NCBI GenBank assembly: GCA_033439685.1
Contig: JAUEDM010000001.1
Span: 1,674,001 to 1,738,000 of the forward strand
Source: Apodospora peruviana
Lineage: Eukaryota > Ascomycota > Sordariomycetes > Sordariales > Lasiosphaeriaceae
Direction of reading: 5' to 3'
DNA: 64,000 bases
Shown: one piece after another, positions 34,501-45,219 of the stretch
How the letters are laid out: every line of letters begins with the position of its first letter
How positions within the stretch are numbered: position 1 is the first letter of the stretch
Made by a program: the position numbers and the translations under genes
Notes under the pieces: generated by a model
What the model saw: only the letters and a program-made list of their open reading frames with translations
Databases searched by the model: none
What the model was told of the DNA's origin: nothing

Positions 34501-35716
34501 GCAGGTCTGTCCCCCAGAAGTGATGCACTGCATCAACCAGTGCGCGAGGGAGTGCATCGCGAAGTGCTTTGTTCCAAGCCGAAGTCTCAACAATGGCCTC
34601 GCGGCTGGCACTCAGGACGAAGTCTGCATTGAGGAGAAACTGGTTATCAGGGAATTAGCGGAACATATCATGAAAGCAATGGTAGATCGAGGTCACCTTG
34701 AATCCAAAATCCCTGATCGGCAGAAAGGCATATACGGCCTGAGGTGGCAGCGTACCACCATCCATGGAGTGGAAGATGGGAAAAGCCAACGTCATCTTGG
34801 ACTTGCGTATACCAGCTCGCTTAGGTTCCAGAGGAAGATCTTCAATGACATGGTTCCAAATCACGTATGACCGAACCTCTTCATTCTTCTGCAGCATCAC
34901 CGTTTTGATAGAGTGGCTGCTGCCGTTCAATGCAGTGGCATCGCTGCTCACATGTATTGTCGTGTTCCAGCAGCTGGGCGTGTGGACCGAGATATTGATG
35001 CTCGCCAACCTCCGCAAGAAGAGAAGAAGTCTTGCATCCAGGGCCCGAAGCTCCTTGAGCAGATCTTCCTCAGGATAGTCTGGCAGCATCTCCAGTCGGA
35101 GAGTAGTCTGTCCAGGGTCGTATTCGGCGGGGAAGTCAGCCCAGATGGGGGCCAACATGCCCAGCTTGCCGCCTTTGTCGAACTTGAAGGAATAGTGCCC
35201 GGAGCGAATCCATACCGCGTCAGCGACTTTGAATACAGACTTGAATCCGATGCCCTTTTCACCAATGTAGCCAAGGGCCTTGGCTGAACCGCCCTTGGTG
35301 CTACTTCCGACTTTGCATAGTGCTTCTACGTTGCGCTTTGAGAACCCGCGCTCATTGGACGACAGCTGCAACACGCGGTCACGGTAGCTGATGGACAAGG
35401 CAGGGGTCGTAGTAGGTGCGTAGTCATTATCGTCGGCATTCTGTATGAGTTCATGAAGGAAGTGAGTTGGTTTTTGGTACAATTCCTCCGAGATGCTGCG
35501 GAGGCATTTGTTCCATATTGTCGCAGGTCAGTAATCATGTAGCAGTCTCGGAGATCATAACTTCATAGCTATGCGTAGGAGGTATGGAACTCACAGACGA
35601 AGTGCATTCTCGAGGTTTGAAGGGTCGCTTCCGGGAATATCAAGACCATTCTGGCGTCTGATGGAGTAAATGTGCTCCCGAGCCTCGTCGGCGTTGCGGG
35701 GATACAGAGAATCCAT
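28579..35716 (-). CDS. Sacsin/NO VEIN-type GHKL ATPase fused to C-terminal HET domain
   Basis: One 2172-residue protein from eight exons: 35595-35716, 34697-35495, 32964-34639, 32191-32865, 31672-32054, 31129-31592, 30771-31064, 28579-30684. Every junction keeps frame; intron sizes are 99, 57, 98, 136, 79, 64 and 86 bases. Residues ~1-330 form a sacsin/NO VEIN Hsp90-like ATPase: Bergerat motif HELIQNADDN (Glu56, Asn60), NERGF, then GYIGEKGIGFKSVF. A long middle region (~330-1370) matches fungal NO VEIN proteins. Residues ~1374-1530 (SRLLEVHLGKAYVPEKHW to VILVDPFGMYLDG) look like the NO VEIN C-terminal domain and run across the last intron. Residues ~1571-1800 are a complete HET domain: VALSYVWG (1615-1622), VWVDAVCIDQ (~1659), RAWITQEVV (~1764), with a typical C-terminal VGECYVHGIMHGEAM. 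HET domains act in allorecognition and cell death. A two-gene reading remains possible because the last exon begins with ATG. Confidence 0.82.
31315..31335. repeat. (GTC)7 encoding an Asp run in the NO VEIN-HET gene
   Basis: Seven GTC units on the plus strand give seven consecutive Asp residues on the minus strand, in a probable linker before the C-terminal domain. Trinucleotide steps preserve frame. Confidence 0.9.
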
Positions 35717-38536
35717 CGAGATAAAGGAACTTAAGGTATACAACGCAAATACGAGCGGAAGGTTGGCAGAGATAAGTGACAACAGGAAATCAAACAAGCA
35801 TCCTGGCCTTAAATGGCGAGTACCCACGCTGCCAGAAGCGTTGCAAGAGGAAAATCCTGCGATGGAGTCAAATCACTTCAGCTCGACGGGCACACATGAT
35901 GCTGGGCGTGTGTATGTAATCGCCTGAGCTGCTTTGCTTATCGCACTAAATTCACAGTCACACACCCCTGTGCAGCTCTGTGCAGCTCAGTGGCGCTGCT
36001 GCATTAGTGAATTTGGGCAAGCCAATGAGTATGCACGCACGTTCGGGAGAAAGCCTTCCTGCAACCCCTTTCGTAGCTTATCACGAACTGCACAAGTCCT
36101 AAACGCGTTTTTGTAGTTTCAAACTACACAGTTTCGATGCAATCAAGAGATGACTGGGTGGATCTTAGACTACTAACTCTTTAGACACCTGAGATAGCAA
36201 TACACACTCCCTCACACAGGCAAGGCTGGTCATGATATATGACGGGCTTAACACCACAAAGGAACCGCCATGCGGCATTTTCTCGTGTTACATAGTGGAA
36301 AGTAATACCACTAATCATTGTAAGTACTGTCATTGAGAGATTTGCAAACAGGCAGGCCGGAACAGCCGCTGTTGACGGCTGAACCACCACAAAAACTATT
36401 CGAGTTGTTCAACCACAATAGCCCCAAAATGTTCACAACTAGAAGTGGCTTTGTATTCTGTACATTAGCAGGACTTTGATTCCCCGGATATTCAAACGTA
36501 ACATTTGTGGCAAATACTATTGTGCCATACAGCCAGGCTCTGATGGGTTTATCCGCTGCTCCATTTCTCAACGCGTCCAGGTCACAGCAGCACTAGACAG
36601 TGATCGTTGTGTTCCATTTGACCGGAGTCCCGTTGAGCATGTAAAGTAAACCGTTGAGTTATATATGAGCGCAACGTATAACAAGAACCCCAAGAATGTT
36701 GCAATTATTTTGAAGAGAGATGTGGAGGAGTGAAACTCCTCGGTGGAATTGAGATTGATGGCCAAGCCGTTTGAAGACTTGGTACTCAGGCGGACCTTTT
36801 GACTCTAGCATTCAGCCTTATACTTCACCTAAATGAACAAGTTTATGCCTGGTCAGCTTGGCAGATTTGTCTTCAGGGTATCCCCGTCCACCACTTGCAT
36901 CTGTTGTAGTCAAGTGTCAACGCCCAGGTAGTAGCTGTGGACGACCATTCACCGGCGAAACCCGTGCAGTAACGCTTGAGTAACCCAACCAAAGACCAAA
37001 AAGAACCCTACACACAGGTCGGGCCGAGAAATAACAACGAAAAGCCAAGAACCCGGAACCGACTTGTCTCACAGATGACGAGTTGTGTTGGTCAACGTCT
37101 TGGCAACTATTACCAGCCCAGTCCTCATTCATTTCTCTCCATCCCGTACAACGACTGCACTCTTCCGAAAACACCTGATTGTTACCAAGGCTGTCGAAGC
37201 TGTCGTGCCGAGGTGTTACCACACACACATATTAATTAGACATGTTCAACAATAGCCGTTAAATAACAAGACAACACATGTCATATCCGCGGCCGTGGTA
37301 AGACAACCGCGTGGCTGGGTGCTTTGTGCTGCACAACACAAGCAAATATTATGGGTAAAGGGAAATGATCGTCGTCGCCAAGAGCGTCTAACGCCGCAGG
37401 AAAATGTGAGACTTGACAAAGACTTGAAGAGCATGGCCTAGCCTAGACTCTCAACCAATTCCCGCTCGGTGCTCGAGGTCACGCGCCCACGGGCATGATC
37501 ATGATGACGGAGTTCCGAGTACGGTATCACTTCTTTTCTCCGATCGGAAAGGGCTGAACAAGCGCCAAGGACAGAAACTGCCAAGCTGTCCGGGGCAGTG
37601 GTCTTCCGCCCGCTAAAAGCCAAGATTCCAAGACGAGTGACTCGACTCTGGGCATATGCACGCAACGAGCATCCCCCGCACTTCTTCCATGGACTGCTGT
37701 GTCCATCATTACCGTACTCTCTGTGCGGCCTTCCGTCATCCGCGCGGTGGGAAAGCCGTCGAAGGCTTGGGTGAGTTCTCTGGCGACTGCCGTCGCCAAG
37801 TTTGCGCGGCGTTGCTTAGCAGTCAGCTTCGCGGTCCCCTTGACAGCGATTTTACGGAATAGCGAGTGTCCCGACGTCGTGGTAAGCGTATTATTGGCTA
37901 CCGAAGGGAATGCGCCGTCGGTTTGGGCTCGCCATCCGGGTCGTTCGCTTGCGAGTCCCGCAGGAGGGCCCTTTGCTGGGAAAGTTGGGAAACTAGTAAC
38001 CTGTGAGTTATAATGGTTGAGGGCGTGGGTTAGAGCGGGTTGCACCGAGGCTTTGTAACCCTGAGAGTATTGGCAAACGACCGCCCAACTGACAAAAAGA
38101 CGACGATCCCAACCTGATCCCGATCAGCGGCTGACTCAGTTGCTAAATAACCCAAAAGAAGAAATAAGAAAGTCTGGGACGCACAAAAAGCCGAACACAC
38201 CTGCAATTCACGTTGAAACATTTTTGTCTGCTGTGATTCACCCAAATTTTGCTACTGTGGTCTTTGTCTTGGGCCTGGCTGTTGTGTTTCGACCTCAAGC
38301 CTCCCCCACACTGATCAACTCGGACAAAGAAGCGCAAACAGTTGCTCCTCCCTGTTGCCTGGTTTCGGACTTGTTCTTGTTGCATATCTTAGGTTCCTCA
38401 GCCACCACCAACTACCGTCAACGAGATCAAGCCACATCGGCCTTTTGATCCCAAGTTCCCACCTGTTCTCCTTCTCGTCATCGAAACCCATCCTCAGCTC
38501 CTCACTCATACACCACATTTCGCAGCTATCATCACG
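35717..38536. other. Intergenic, 2.8 kb, with possible membrane-protein remnant
   Basis: Promoter of the NO VEIN-HET gene and of the polyQ gene. On the minus strand at 36181-36765, three short consecutive frames encode hydrophobic stretches (LFKIIATFLGFLLYVALIY; LLVVNILGLLWL; AVPACLFANLSMTVLTMI) that I cannot join into one protein; they may be a decayed membrane gene or chance. A 172-codon minus frame at 37527-38045 begins with GTG, not ATG, and has no domain. Confidence 0.4.
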
Positions 38537-39321
38537 ATGACCACCGCAGCCAACACATCCGTGAGAGAGCGGCGTCGTCGGTCCTCGCCGCTGGATATCG
38601 AGCAGATGGAAATCATGAAGGCGCTCACAGCAGCCGAGTACTCGCGCCGGCAATTCATTCTCAACTTCGCCGCCAGCAGGGACACGCAACTTCTGGTGCC
38701 CGGCCAAAAGGCCACCGCGATCAAACAGGCGGAAGAGTGGGTTGTCGTCTGGATGAACCAAAACGGGTTCGGCACCGTGCCCAACGCGCTTTTCAGGTAC
38801 ACGGTCGACGAACGGTTATGGACTAGGCATGGTAAGTCTGTGAAGGATGCTTCATATTGGATTTCCATCAGCGAGGATTCATTGCTGACACTACTTGTCC
38901 ACTCCGTAGTTGGAGGCGATATCTCCTTTCCATTCGCCTTCATGCGCCAGGACGTGAACGACGTCACAGCAGCGACAAACAAGAACGAGCTCACGGCCAC
39001 AGCTCTGCAGCAAGTCGAACCCGTCGCCGTTGCAAGTGAGCCAAAGAAACGGCAGATAGTGCGTCCGAAAAGCGAGGCATTCTTTACCAACACCGCCACC
39101 ATCGAGGTCCGACTATTCGAGGATGTAGCAACTGGAAAGCCACCATCCAAGGACAACAACAGCAACTTGACTCCAGTTAGTCCTACCAACACCAATGCTA
39201 CTGCTACTCAACGATGGCCGGGCAGGAAGAACAGCACTGCGACGTCGAACCAGAGACTTCCAGATGCCCAGTCGACGCCTCAGAGACGGGAGTCTTTGAT
39301 GACGAGGAAGAAGAAGCAGCC

Positions 39322-39361
<40 letters not shown>

Positions 39362-39547
39362 CAACTCGGGTCACCGAATGTCTCTGAGAGGGTGACTCCA
39401 CTGCTGGAAAAGAAGAGAAGCATGTCGTTGACGAGCTTGGAAGAACTGAAGCTGGCTAGGAGGACGAGCACTGCCACTACTCAGGAAAGGTTTCCGTTCC
39501 TGGTGAGATGGAGTCGGTCGTGGTCAAGGCGCAATACCGTTCAGTAG
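38537..39547 (+). CDS. Hypothetical protein with polyglutamine tract
   Basis: I do not recognise a domain. The start is the ATG at 38537 (MTTAANTSVRERRRRSS). A probable 78-base intron (38832-38909, GTAAGT...CGTAG) has strong borders; because it is divisible by three, retention also leaves an open frame, giving 310 residues spliced or 336 unspliced. The N-terminal ~100 residues look helical and ordered (MEIMKALTAAEYSRRQFI, then EEWVVVWMNQNGFGTVP). The C-terminal two thirds are Ser/Thr/Asn/Gln-rich and probably disordered, with a 15-residue Gln run and a basic tail (RWSRSWSRRNTVQ). No signal peptide. Function unknown. Confidence 0.7.
39323..39366 (+). repeat. CAG/CAA repeat encoding polyglutamine
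   Basis: An almost pure CAG tract, interrupted by CAA near its 3' end, encodes a run of 15 Gln in the hypothetical protein at 38537-39547. Length polymorphism between strains is likely. Confidence 0.9.
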
Positions 39548-40581
39548 GGTGTCTTTCATGATCACTTTTCAGGTTACCAAAGTCGGGTTGGTTTGGCTTT
39601 TCTTTTCAAGGACAAAATGGTTGGGTCAAAGCGCGGGGCGGTCGTGACAACAACGGCTAGGGGTTTGGGGTCTTTCAACGTATTTTCTTTTCCTTTTCCT
39701 TTTCACGGATTGGCATTTTTAGAACTCATGAGCTTATGACTGACTGACTGACTGACTGACTGACTTTTGTTCTGGATACCACATAGTACTTGCTTTCTAC
39801 ACATGAAATTCACATTCTTACCATGATACAATGAAGATTTGGCATGACGGTGAAAGAGGAGATCTGGCATCGTGTGCATGTCAGAGCGAGCGCCGTACCT
39901 GCCATTCAACCACCACCGCCCCTTTGTAAACTCCAGGTCCCTTCTCACGCTAAGAATGAAGGACCCCCAAGGAAGTCGAAAGACAGCACATGCGCAATTG
40001 GAAAGAGTGCATCATAGTACAGGGGAATGCGAAGCGGGGGTCAGGCCGGTCGGCCGGTCACTGGCCGGCCAAGGGCTTGGCCGAAACGATTCACACTTGG
40101 CAAGTCCGGGAGGGTGGTTGGTTGGTCCTCCGGCCTGGGGGGCGGAGTAAGAAAGGAGAGCGGGAGGCGGTGGGGAAAGAAGCATAATACTCCGTAGTTC
40201 CTTTTTATTCTTCTTGGTATTGGGTTCCTGAGACTTGGCTTGTTGTCAGTTTGGGACTAACTTCGTCTTGGGACACGGCACGTTTTTCAACCCTTGTTGA
40301 AAGGGAGTTGCGAAAGGTAGTTCGGTCCCTCCTGATCATCGTTTATTCAGAAATAGAAGAGGCTAGGTAACTAGACCAGCTGCCTGGAGAGATAAATGTT
40401 GTCGAGACAGTCCGGTTCTTCAAAGCACTGGAATTAAGTGGAATTAAGTCGAGCGCAAATATCATAAATATGTATGGTTAAGTCCGAGTAGATAAATAAG
40501 GATTGAAATACTCCGTAGTCTGTACCAACTGACAACGTCTAAATTCATTATCTCATGTGTCCGTACGGTTCATAGAAATCC
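39548..40581. other. Convergent intergenic, 1.0 kb, with (TGAC)n
   Basis: Lies between the stop of the polyQ gene and the stop of the nitroalkane-oxidase-like gene on the other strand. Contains a (TGAC)6-type tetranucleotide repeat at about 39738-39763 and a GC-rich stretch with several GGCCGG/CCGGCC palindromes near 40040-40085. No coding evidence. Confidence 0.5.
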
Positions 40582-41948
40582 CTACTTATTGCTGTCGGAG
40601 GGGCCAAATGTTGCTGCCCATGCATCGTAGTTGGGCGACAACATCAGCTGCTGCATGTGCCGTCTTCGGATTCCAACATTACCGCCGTCAAAGATTGGCA
40701 AAACCATGGCATTGTTCAGCAGCTCCGCAAAGGGCTGGCCTAGGTCATAGGCCGTGCTGTCATGAGGTATGTTAGCTTCGTTCCCCCAGGTGTCAGTCCA
40801 TCCTGTGAAAGGAGAAAAGCTTACATTCCCACAGCGTTGATGGCATCCGTACACGCCTTGACAGCCGCATCGCTGCAGTAGATCTTCGCAGCCAGCGCCA
40901 ACTCCCGCCGCGCATCGTATTCGCCCGGACCCTTCTCCATGGCGTGAGCGGCCTTCCAGACCAGAGCCCGTGACGCTTCGGTCTGCATCTTAATACCCGA
41001 CAACAGATCGGCAAACGCCTGGCGCTCGAGCAGCGGCACGGCACCGTTGCGCGAGTCTCGTTTGGCAAACGCCAGCGCGGCATCAAAAGCTGCGCGCATG
41101 AGCCCGACCGCCATGGCACCGACCAGGACGGCGCTCAAGTCGAACGAGCCGTAGACCACCTGGGCGCCCTGGCCCGGCGGGCAAAGCACGTTCTTGGCCG
41201 GCACGCGGACATTGGTGTACCGCACGTGCGGCCCCGACACCGACGTGTGTCCGGGCGTGGAGATGTGGCGGATCACTTCGAAGGCACCGGCACCGTTGCG
41301 GTCGAGGTCAGCGCGGGTCACCAGGATGATCATCACATGGTCCTTGGGGTCGCTGTCCGGGTCTGGAGTGTCGGTAACATCGCGACACACCACACAGGCG
41401 AGGTCGCATCCCTTGAAGTCCCAGCCCGCGCAGTTGCACGCCCACATCTTTTCGCCTCTGATCACCCACTCGTCGCCCTCGCGGCGTGCGGTGGTCTGGA
41501 AGCCTGGTGCGCCCTTTTCGAGGGCGTTCGCGACACCGCCGGGCTCGCTGAAGACGAGCGAGGCCAGCGGGGCGCCCTCGCCGCTGAGGAACGGCGCGAG
41601 GAACTCGGCATGCTCCGGCTTCGCTGCGATGTTCAGCGGGGTCAAGCCCAAACCGGTCGCGAAGATGGTAAGCGCGGCCGACGGCTCGACGGCGTAGCAC
41701 TCCTCCACCATGACGGCTGCCTCGACAAGGCTGCCGGCTGCGCCGCCGTGAGCGGGCGATATCTGGCCCTTGAGCAAGCCGCCCTTGACTCCGGCAGCGT
41801 ATGCTGGCTGGGTGGCCTGAAACCGCTCATGGTGATGTTCGTGCTTCATGTATTCGGCCCGGGCCGGCTTGAGGACATGCTGCGCGAAGCCGGCGGCTGC
41901 GGTACGTGTGCCCGCCTCGGTTGGGCCGAGACGGAAGTCGACGGGCAT
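40582..41948 (-). CDS. Acyl-CoA dehydrogenase-superfamily flavoprotein, nitroalkane oxidase-like
   Basis: FAD enzyme of the acyl-CoA dehydrogenase fold, 432 residues. Exons 40825-41948 and 40582-40756; the 68-base intron (GTAAGC, branch GCTAAC, GACAG) joins as INAVGITAYDLGQPF. The N-terminal helical domain is followed by the FAD-contacting stretch SLVFSEPGGVAN and the beta domain (GFQTTARREGDEWVIRGEK). At the place where acyl-CoA dehydrogenases carry the catalytic Glu (YEGT), this protein reads FDGGNVGIRRR with Asp398. An Asp base (Asp402) and a similar length (439) are known for Fusarium nitroalkane oxidase, so this assignment is favoured over a beta-oxidation enzyme. Reaction would be nitroalkane to aldehyde plus nitrite. 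Confidence 0.82.
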
Positions 41949-42690
41949 GATGTTCTGAGGGTGCTGAGCTGGCGAAAAGGCAATGACTCTCTTGTGTCTG
42001 ACTTATTGGGCTGGAGGCACAGGATGGTGAACCAAACTACTGCTGACAAGGAGACAATCGAAGCAAAAGTGAACGAGAAGAAAACAGTGCAAGGGATATT
42101 CGACGTCTGACGAGTTTTATGGCAAGTTTATATCAGCACATCCCAACAGTCATGCCGAAATGTCACGCAAAGTTATCTACTACAGCATCCTGCGGGGAAC
42201 GTCGTATCGTCGTGCTGTGGTGGCCTTAATGAGTGAGTGGAGATGGATGACCATTAGCTACGCCCAGTTAGGTAGCCCTGGAGACCAACAGCATGATACC
42301 CCAGTTGCTGACATTAGCGGGAAAACTACCAAGGTAACGGACTGCTAGACATAGCTTTCATTGTGACCCAAACTGGGTTCAATATCGGTATGCTGACATA
42401 AGTTGAGGTGCTGGCGAGCCGTCGAATATAAGTTCTGGAACCTTATCGCGATAATTACCTCTTTCAACTTTTTTTGATGCCGTGCTTATGTCGTGTGACA
42501 CGCATGTTTAAGTTGTTCTCTGCCTATAAATGTGTTGAATATAGCCATATTGAGTGCTTAACACCAAACTCAAAGTCACGTCCAATCAATTTGCTTGCCA
42601 TTGACTATCACATAGTCCGTGATGCAACATACATACCATGACTTTAAAGTCATTCCATCATCTCTATCTCTGGCCCATTTGTCCATTTTC
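41949..42690. other. Intergenic, 0.74 kb
   Basis: Promoter of the nitroalkane-oxidase-like gene and 3' side of the rhodopsin-domain gene. No coding or RNA features seen. Confidence 0.5.
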
Positions 42691-44043
42691 CTATTCGTGG
42701 TGATGTGTTCCATGAGTCCGCTGTTTTGTTGACTCAGGATAGCTGATCTCGCTCACAGCCCAGCCTCCATCATGCGTGAAATCCACGCTCATCCGCCCAG
42801 ATGGTAGAGTGCAATCTAAGAAGTCGCCATGGCTCGGTGATGTGCCCTCCCAACCCCTGACTGTATCCAGCAAGCTGTCAACCACCCGTTTCTTGGCTGA
42901 GTTTGAGCGTGGTGAGCGTCGCAGACCCTGGTCCTGGCCGCTAGCCTTCTTCTCATTCCGAACAAAAAGCAACCGGAAGGAAACCAGGCACGCGATTAGA
43001 TACGCTTCGACGAGTTGTAAGTGAAGGAACATTTGTTGTGAAGTGCCCGTGTCGAACAGCTGCAGTGACTCACATGTGGTCAACTCAATGACAATCCAGA
43101 ACCAGACCCAGCCAATGTTCTGGGATTGGCTAAAGTCGGACGCGATTCTGCCGTATTGTATAGTGCCGCGAATGATGGTGACGATGACAGTGAATATTGT
43201 CAGGGAGAAGACGCAGCCAAGAACAATCTTCTTCCGCATGGGAACGCGAACGCCCCAGAGAATGCTGATGGGGAAGCAGAGAACTAGGACGACTTGTTAG
43301 CACGATAACTGACAACAGTCGTCGGGACGCCGGAGGCGGTGTTGGGAGTCTAACTCAAAATATCTGTAAATGCATCCAATGAGCAGGACATGATGACGTT
43401 CCTCCACTCTCTTGCAATGTCCGCCTTGCTAGTACACTCGACAAATATGACATCGAGACCACTTAGAGTGCATTTGTACTCAAGAAAGGCCACCGAGACG
43501 GCAAAACAGCCGATGGTGATAGCAAGAACGATCCACCAAAAGACCAGGTATTGTGTGAGTTGGCCGTGAAGGCGGCGGAAAAACAAGAGGAAGTTCACCT
43601 TGACGGCATAAATACCGATGCTGCAAATAACAGTCTCTGAGAACACTGCAACCAAGGCCTTGGGGACGTCAAGCATGAATGTTGCGGGTATGGGAATCAA
43701 GCCGTTTCCCACGTCTTCCATGATGTAGACATATTGCAGACGCAACTGAGATACGATTGCCGAGCCTAGCAGGATACCCAAGGTGAACAGCATAAGGTAG
43801 TCTTCGACAAAGAGGCGCCGGAAACAAACATATCGTATGTAGGCTCGTGAGCAAAAGGCAAGAAAGCAGAGGGCGAAGCCGGCCCAGATAACACCCTATT
43901 ATTTCCACCTGTTAGATCGCATCCAGCATTGACAAGTTCAAGCTCATGAGAGGAAATATCAAGCTTACCTTCATAACTTCCACCGACATCAGATGCCCAG
44001 TGGTGCTAAGCACAGGTTGCTCGTTTGACTTTGGGATAATCAT
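42691..44043 (-). CDS. Fungal rhodopsin-domain integral membrane protein (PTH11-related fold)
   Basis: Seven-transmembrane-type protein of 379 residues. Exons: 43969-44043, 43355-43895, 43074-43283, 42691-43004; all junctions keep frame. Hydrophobic segments include VIWAGFALCFLAFCSRA, LMLFTLGILLGSAIVSQ, ALVAVFSETVICSIGIYAV, YLVFWWIVLAITIGCFAVSV, ILCFPISILWGVRV, KIVLGCVFSLTIFTVIVTII and SYLIACLVSFRLLF. The family core DAFTD (in SLDAFTDIL) and WFWIVIELTT are present. The ~100-residue cytoplasmic tail is basic then acidic and ends HGTHHHE. Related proteins can act as cell-surface receptors, but most are uncharacterised. It is divergent from the P450 gene. Confidence 0.87.
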
Positions 44044-45219
44044 TTTGTCGGTGCTTCTTCACTGCTAGTAAAAGTTGGAAGGGAAGAAAAGACTGGCCGA
44101 ATAAGTACATGTAGCCAGAAAGGTAGATCCTAGCTTGAGGCAGGCTTCACTTATTTTCTTTTGGACTGCAGCTGGACATATAGCATGCAATACTACCTAG
44201 TAACCATTGCTGGATATGCCCGCAAAAGTGGTGACAGCCCCATGCATATTCGACCCGTGCATTCAACGCAAGCCTGTGCTAATTAACTCCGTACTGGTCC
44301 GCTTCCTTGAACACTGCCGGTGGCGTGCAACCTCCCATTCCACCCAACGGCCCCATTCGAATCCGAATATGAAAAAGTTTCGTAGCACAACACACTGCAT
44401 GCGGCTCAGCAATATTAAGAGATCGGCAGTTATCTAGGTAAGGCTACGGCAAGACCACTGTGCCACGATGAAGCTGTTTCCGTCATGTTTGCCATCAGAC
44501 TTGGGGTCTCCCACAGTCGAGACAAGACCAGACCCGCTGGTACGGATCGGACAGTCAACTACCTAAGCACCAGCTCACTTGACTCTAATTAGCCGACTGG
44601 ATCTCGGTTGAGAGCTGATATTAGGGGGCACGCTGGCCCACGCAACCGACTCTCCAAGGCAGGCACTTGGCTGTGTAGGTACTTACGTAGGTGTTTTTGC
44701 AATATGTATTTGGCAGATGTCTAGAGTAGGTATGTAATGTTCAAATGATAGAGGACAACTGGGGATTGCCGGCGCGTCCCGTCAGCCGCTGACACAAGAT
44801 GGGGCCGGAGCGATGTCACCAGGAGTGTTCCACGATCTGCTCATTCGGCCGCTCGGAACCAACAAGCCAATCGAAACTAAAAACGATAATGCATGCCAAA
44901 CCAACTGTCACCAAAGGTGCCTGGCCGTATGCCTACAGCGGCTGGATACCTTGCATACATTGCCCCCAAGTTCGCAAAATCACTTCCACTTCACACCCAG
45001 ATTTCTTTTCGGTCCACCTACCGCGACGAGCCATCGTACCCTACGGCAGGACTACGCTCCGATTTGAGTTCGAGTCGATGCTTCGATAGGGTTTAGCTCA
45101 AAGCATTGGACGCTATCCATTATGCTCCTGTGAGCTCGCCAGCAGGACGTTTGCCTCGATTTCTCCTTCTGTCCCGTCAAGGCCATTTTCTACACAACTC
45201 TTTCCCTCGGACCGCAAAG
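44044..45219. promoter_or_regulatory. Divergent intergenic region, rhodopsin-domain gene and P450
   Basis: About 1.2 kb carrying both promoters. A plus-strand frame upstream of the P450 start (from 45106) could extend the P450 by 38 residues, but the extra segment is not membrane-like. No other gene seen. Confidence 0.45.

Noticed and set aside
37527..38045. 172-codon minus-strand frame
   Set aside because: Begins with GTG, has no in-frame ATG near its start, no domain and no convincing introns.
40030..40090. GGCCGG-rich palindromes as a replication origin or terminator
   Set aside because: Short and simple in composition, in a convergent intergenic region, with no supporting structure.
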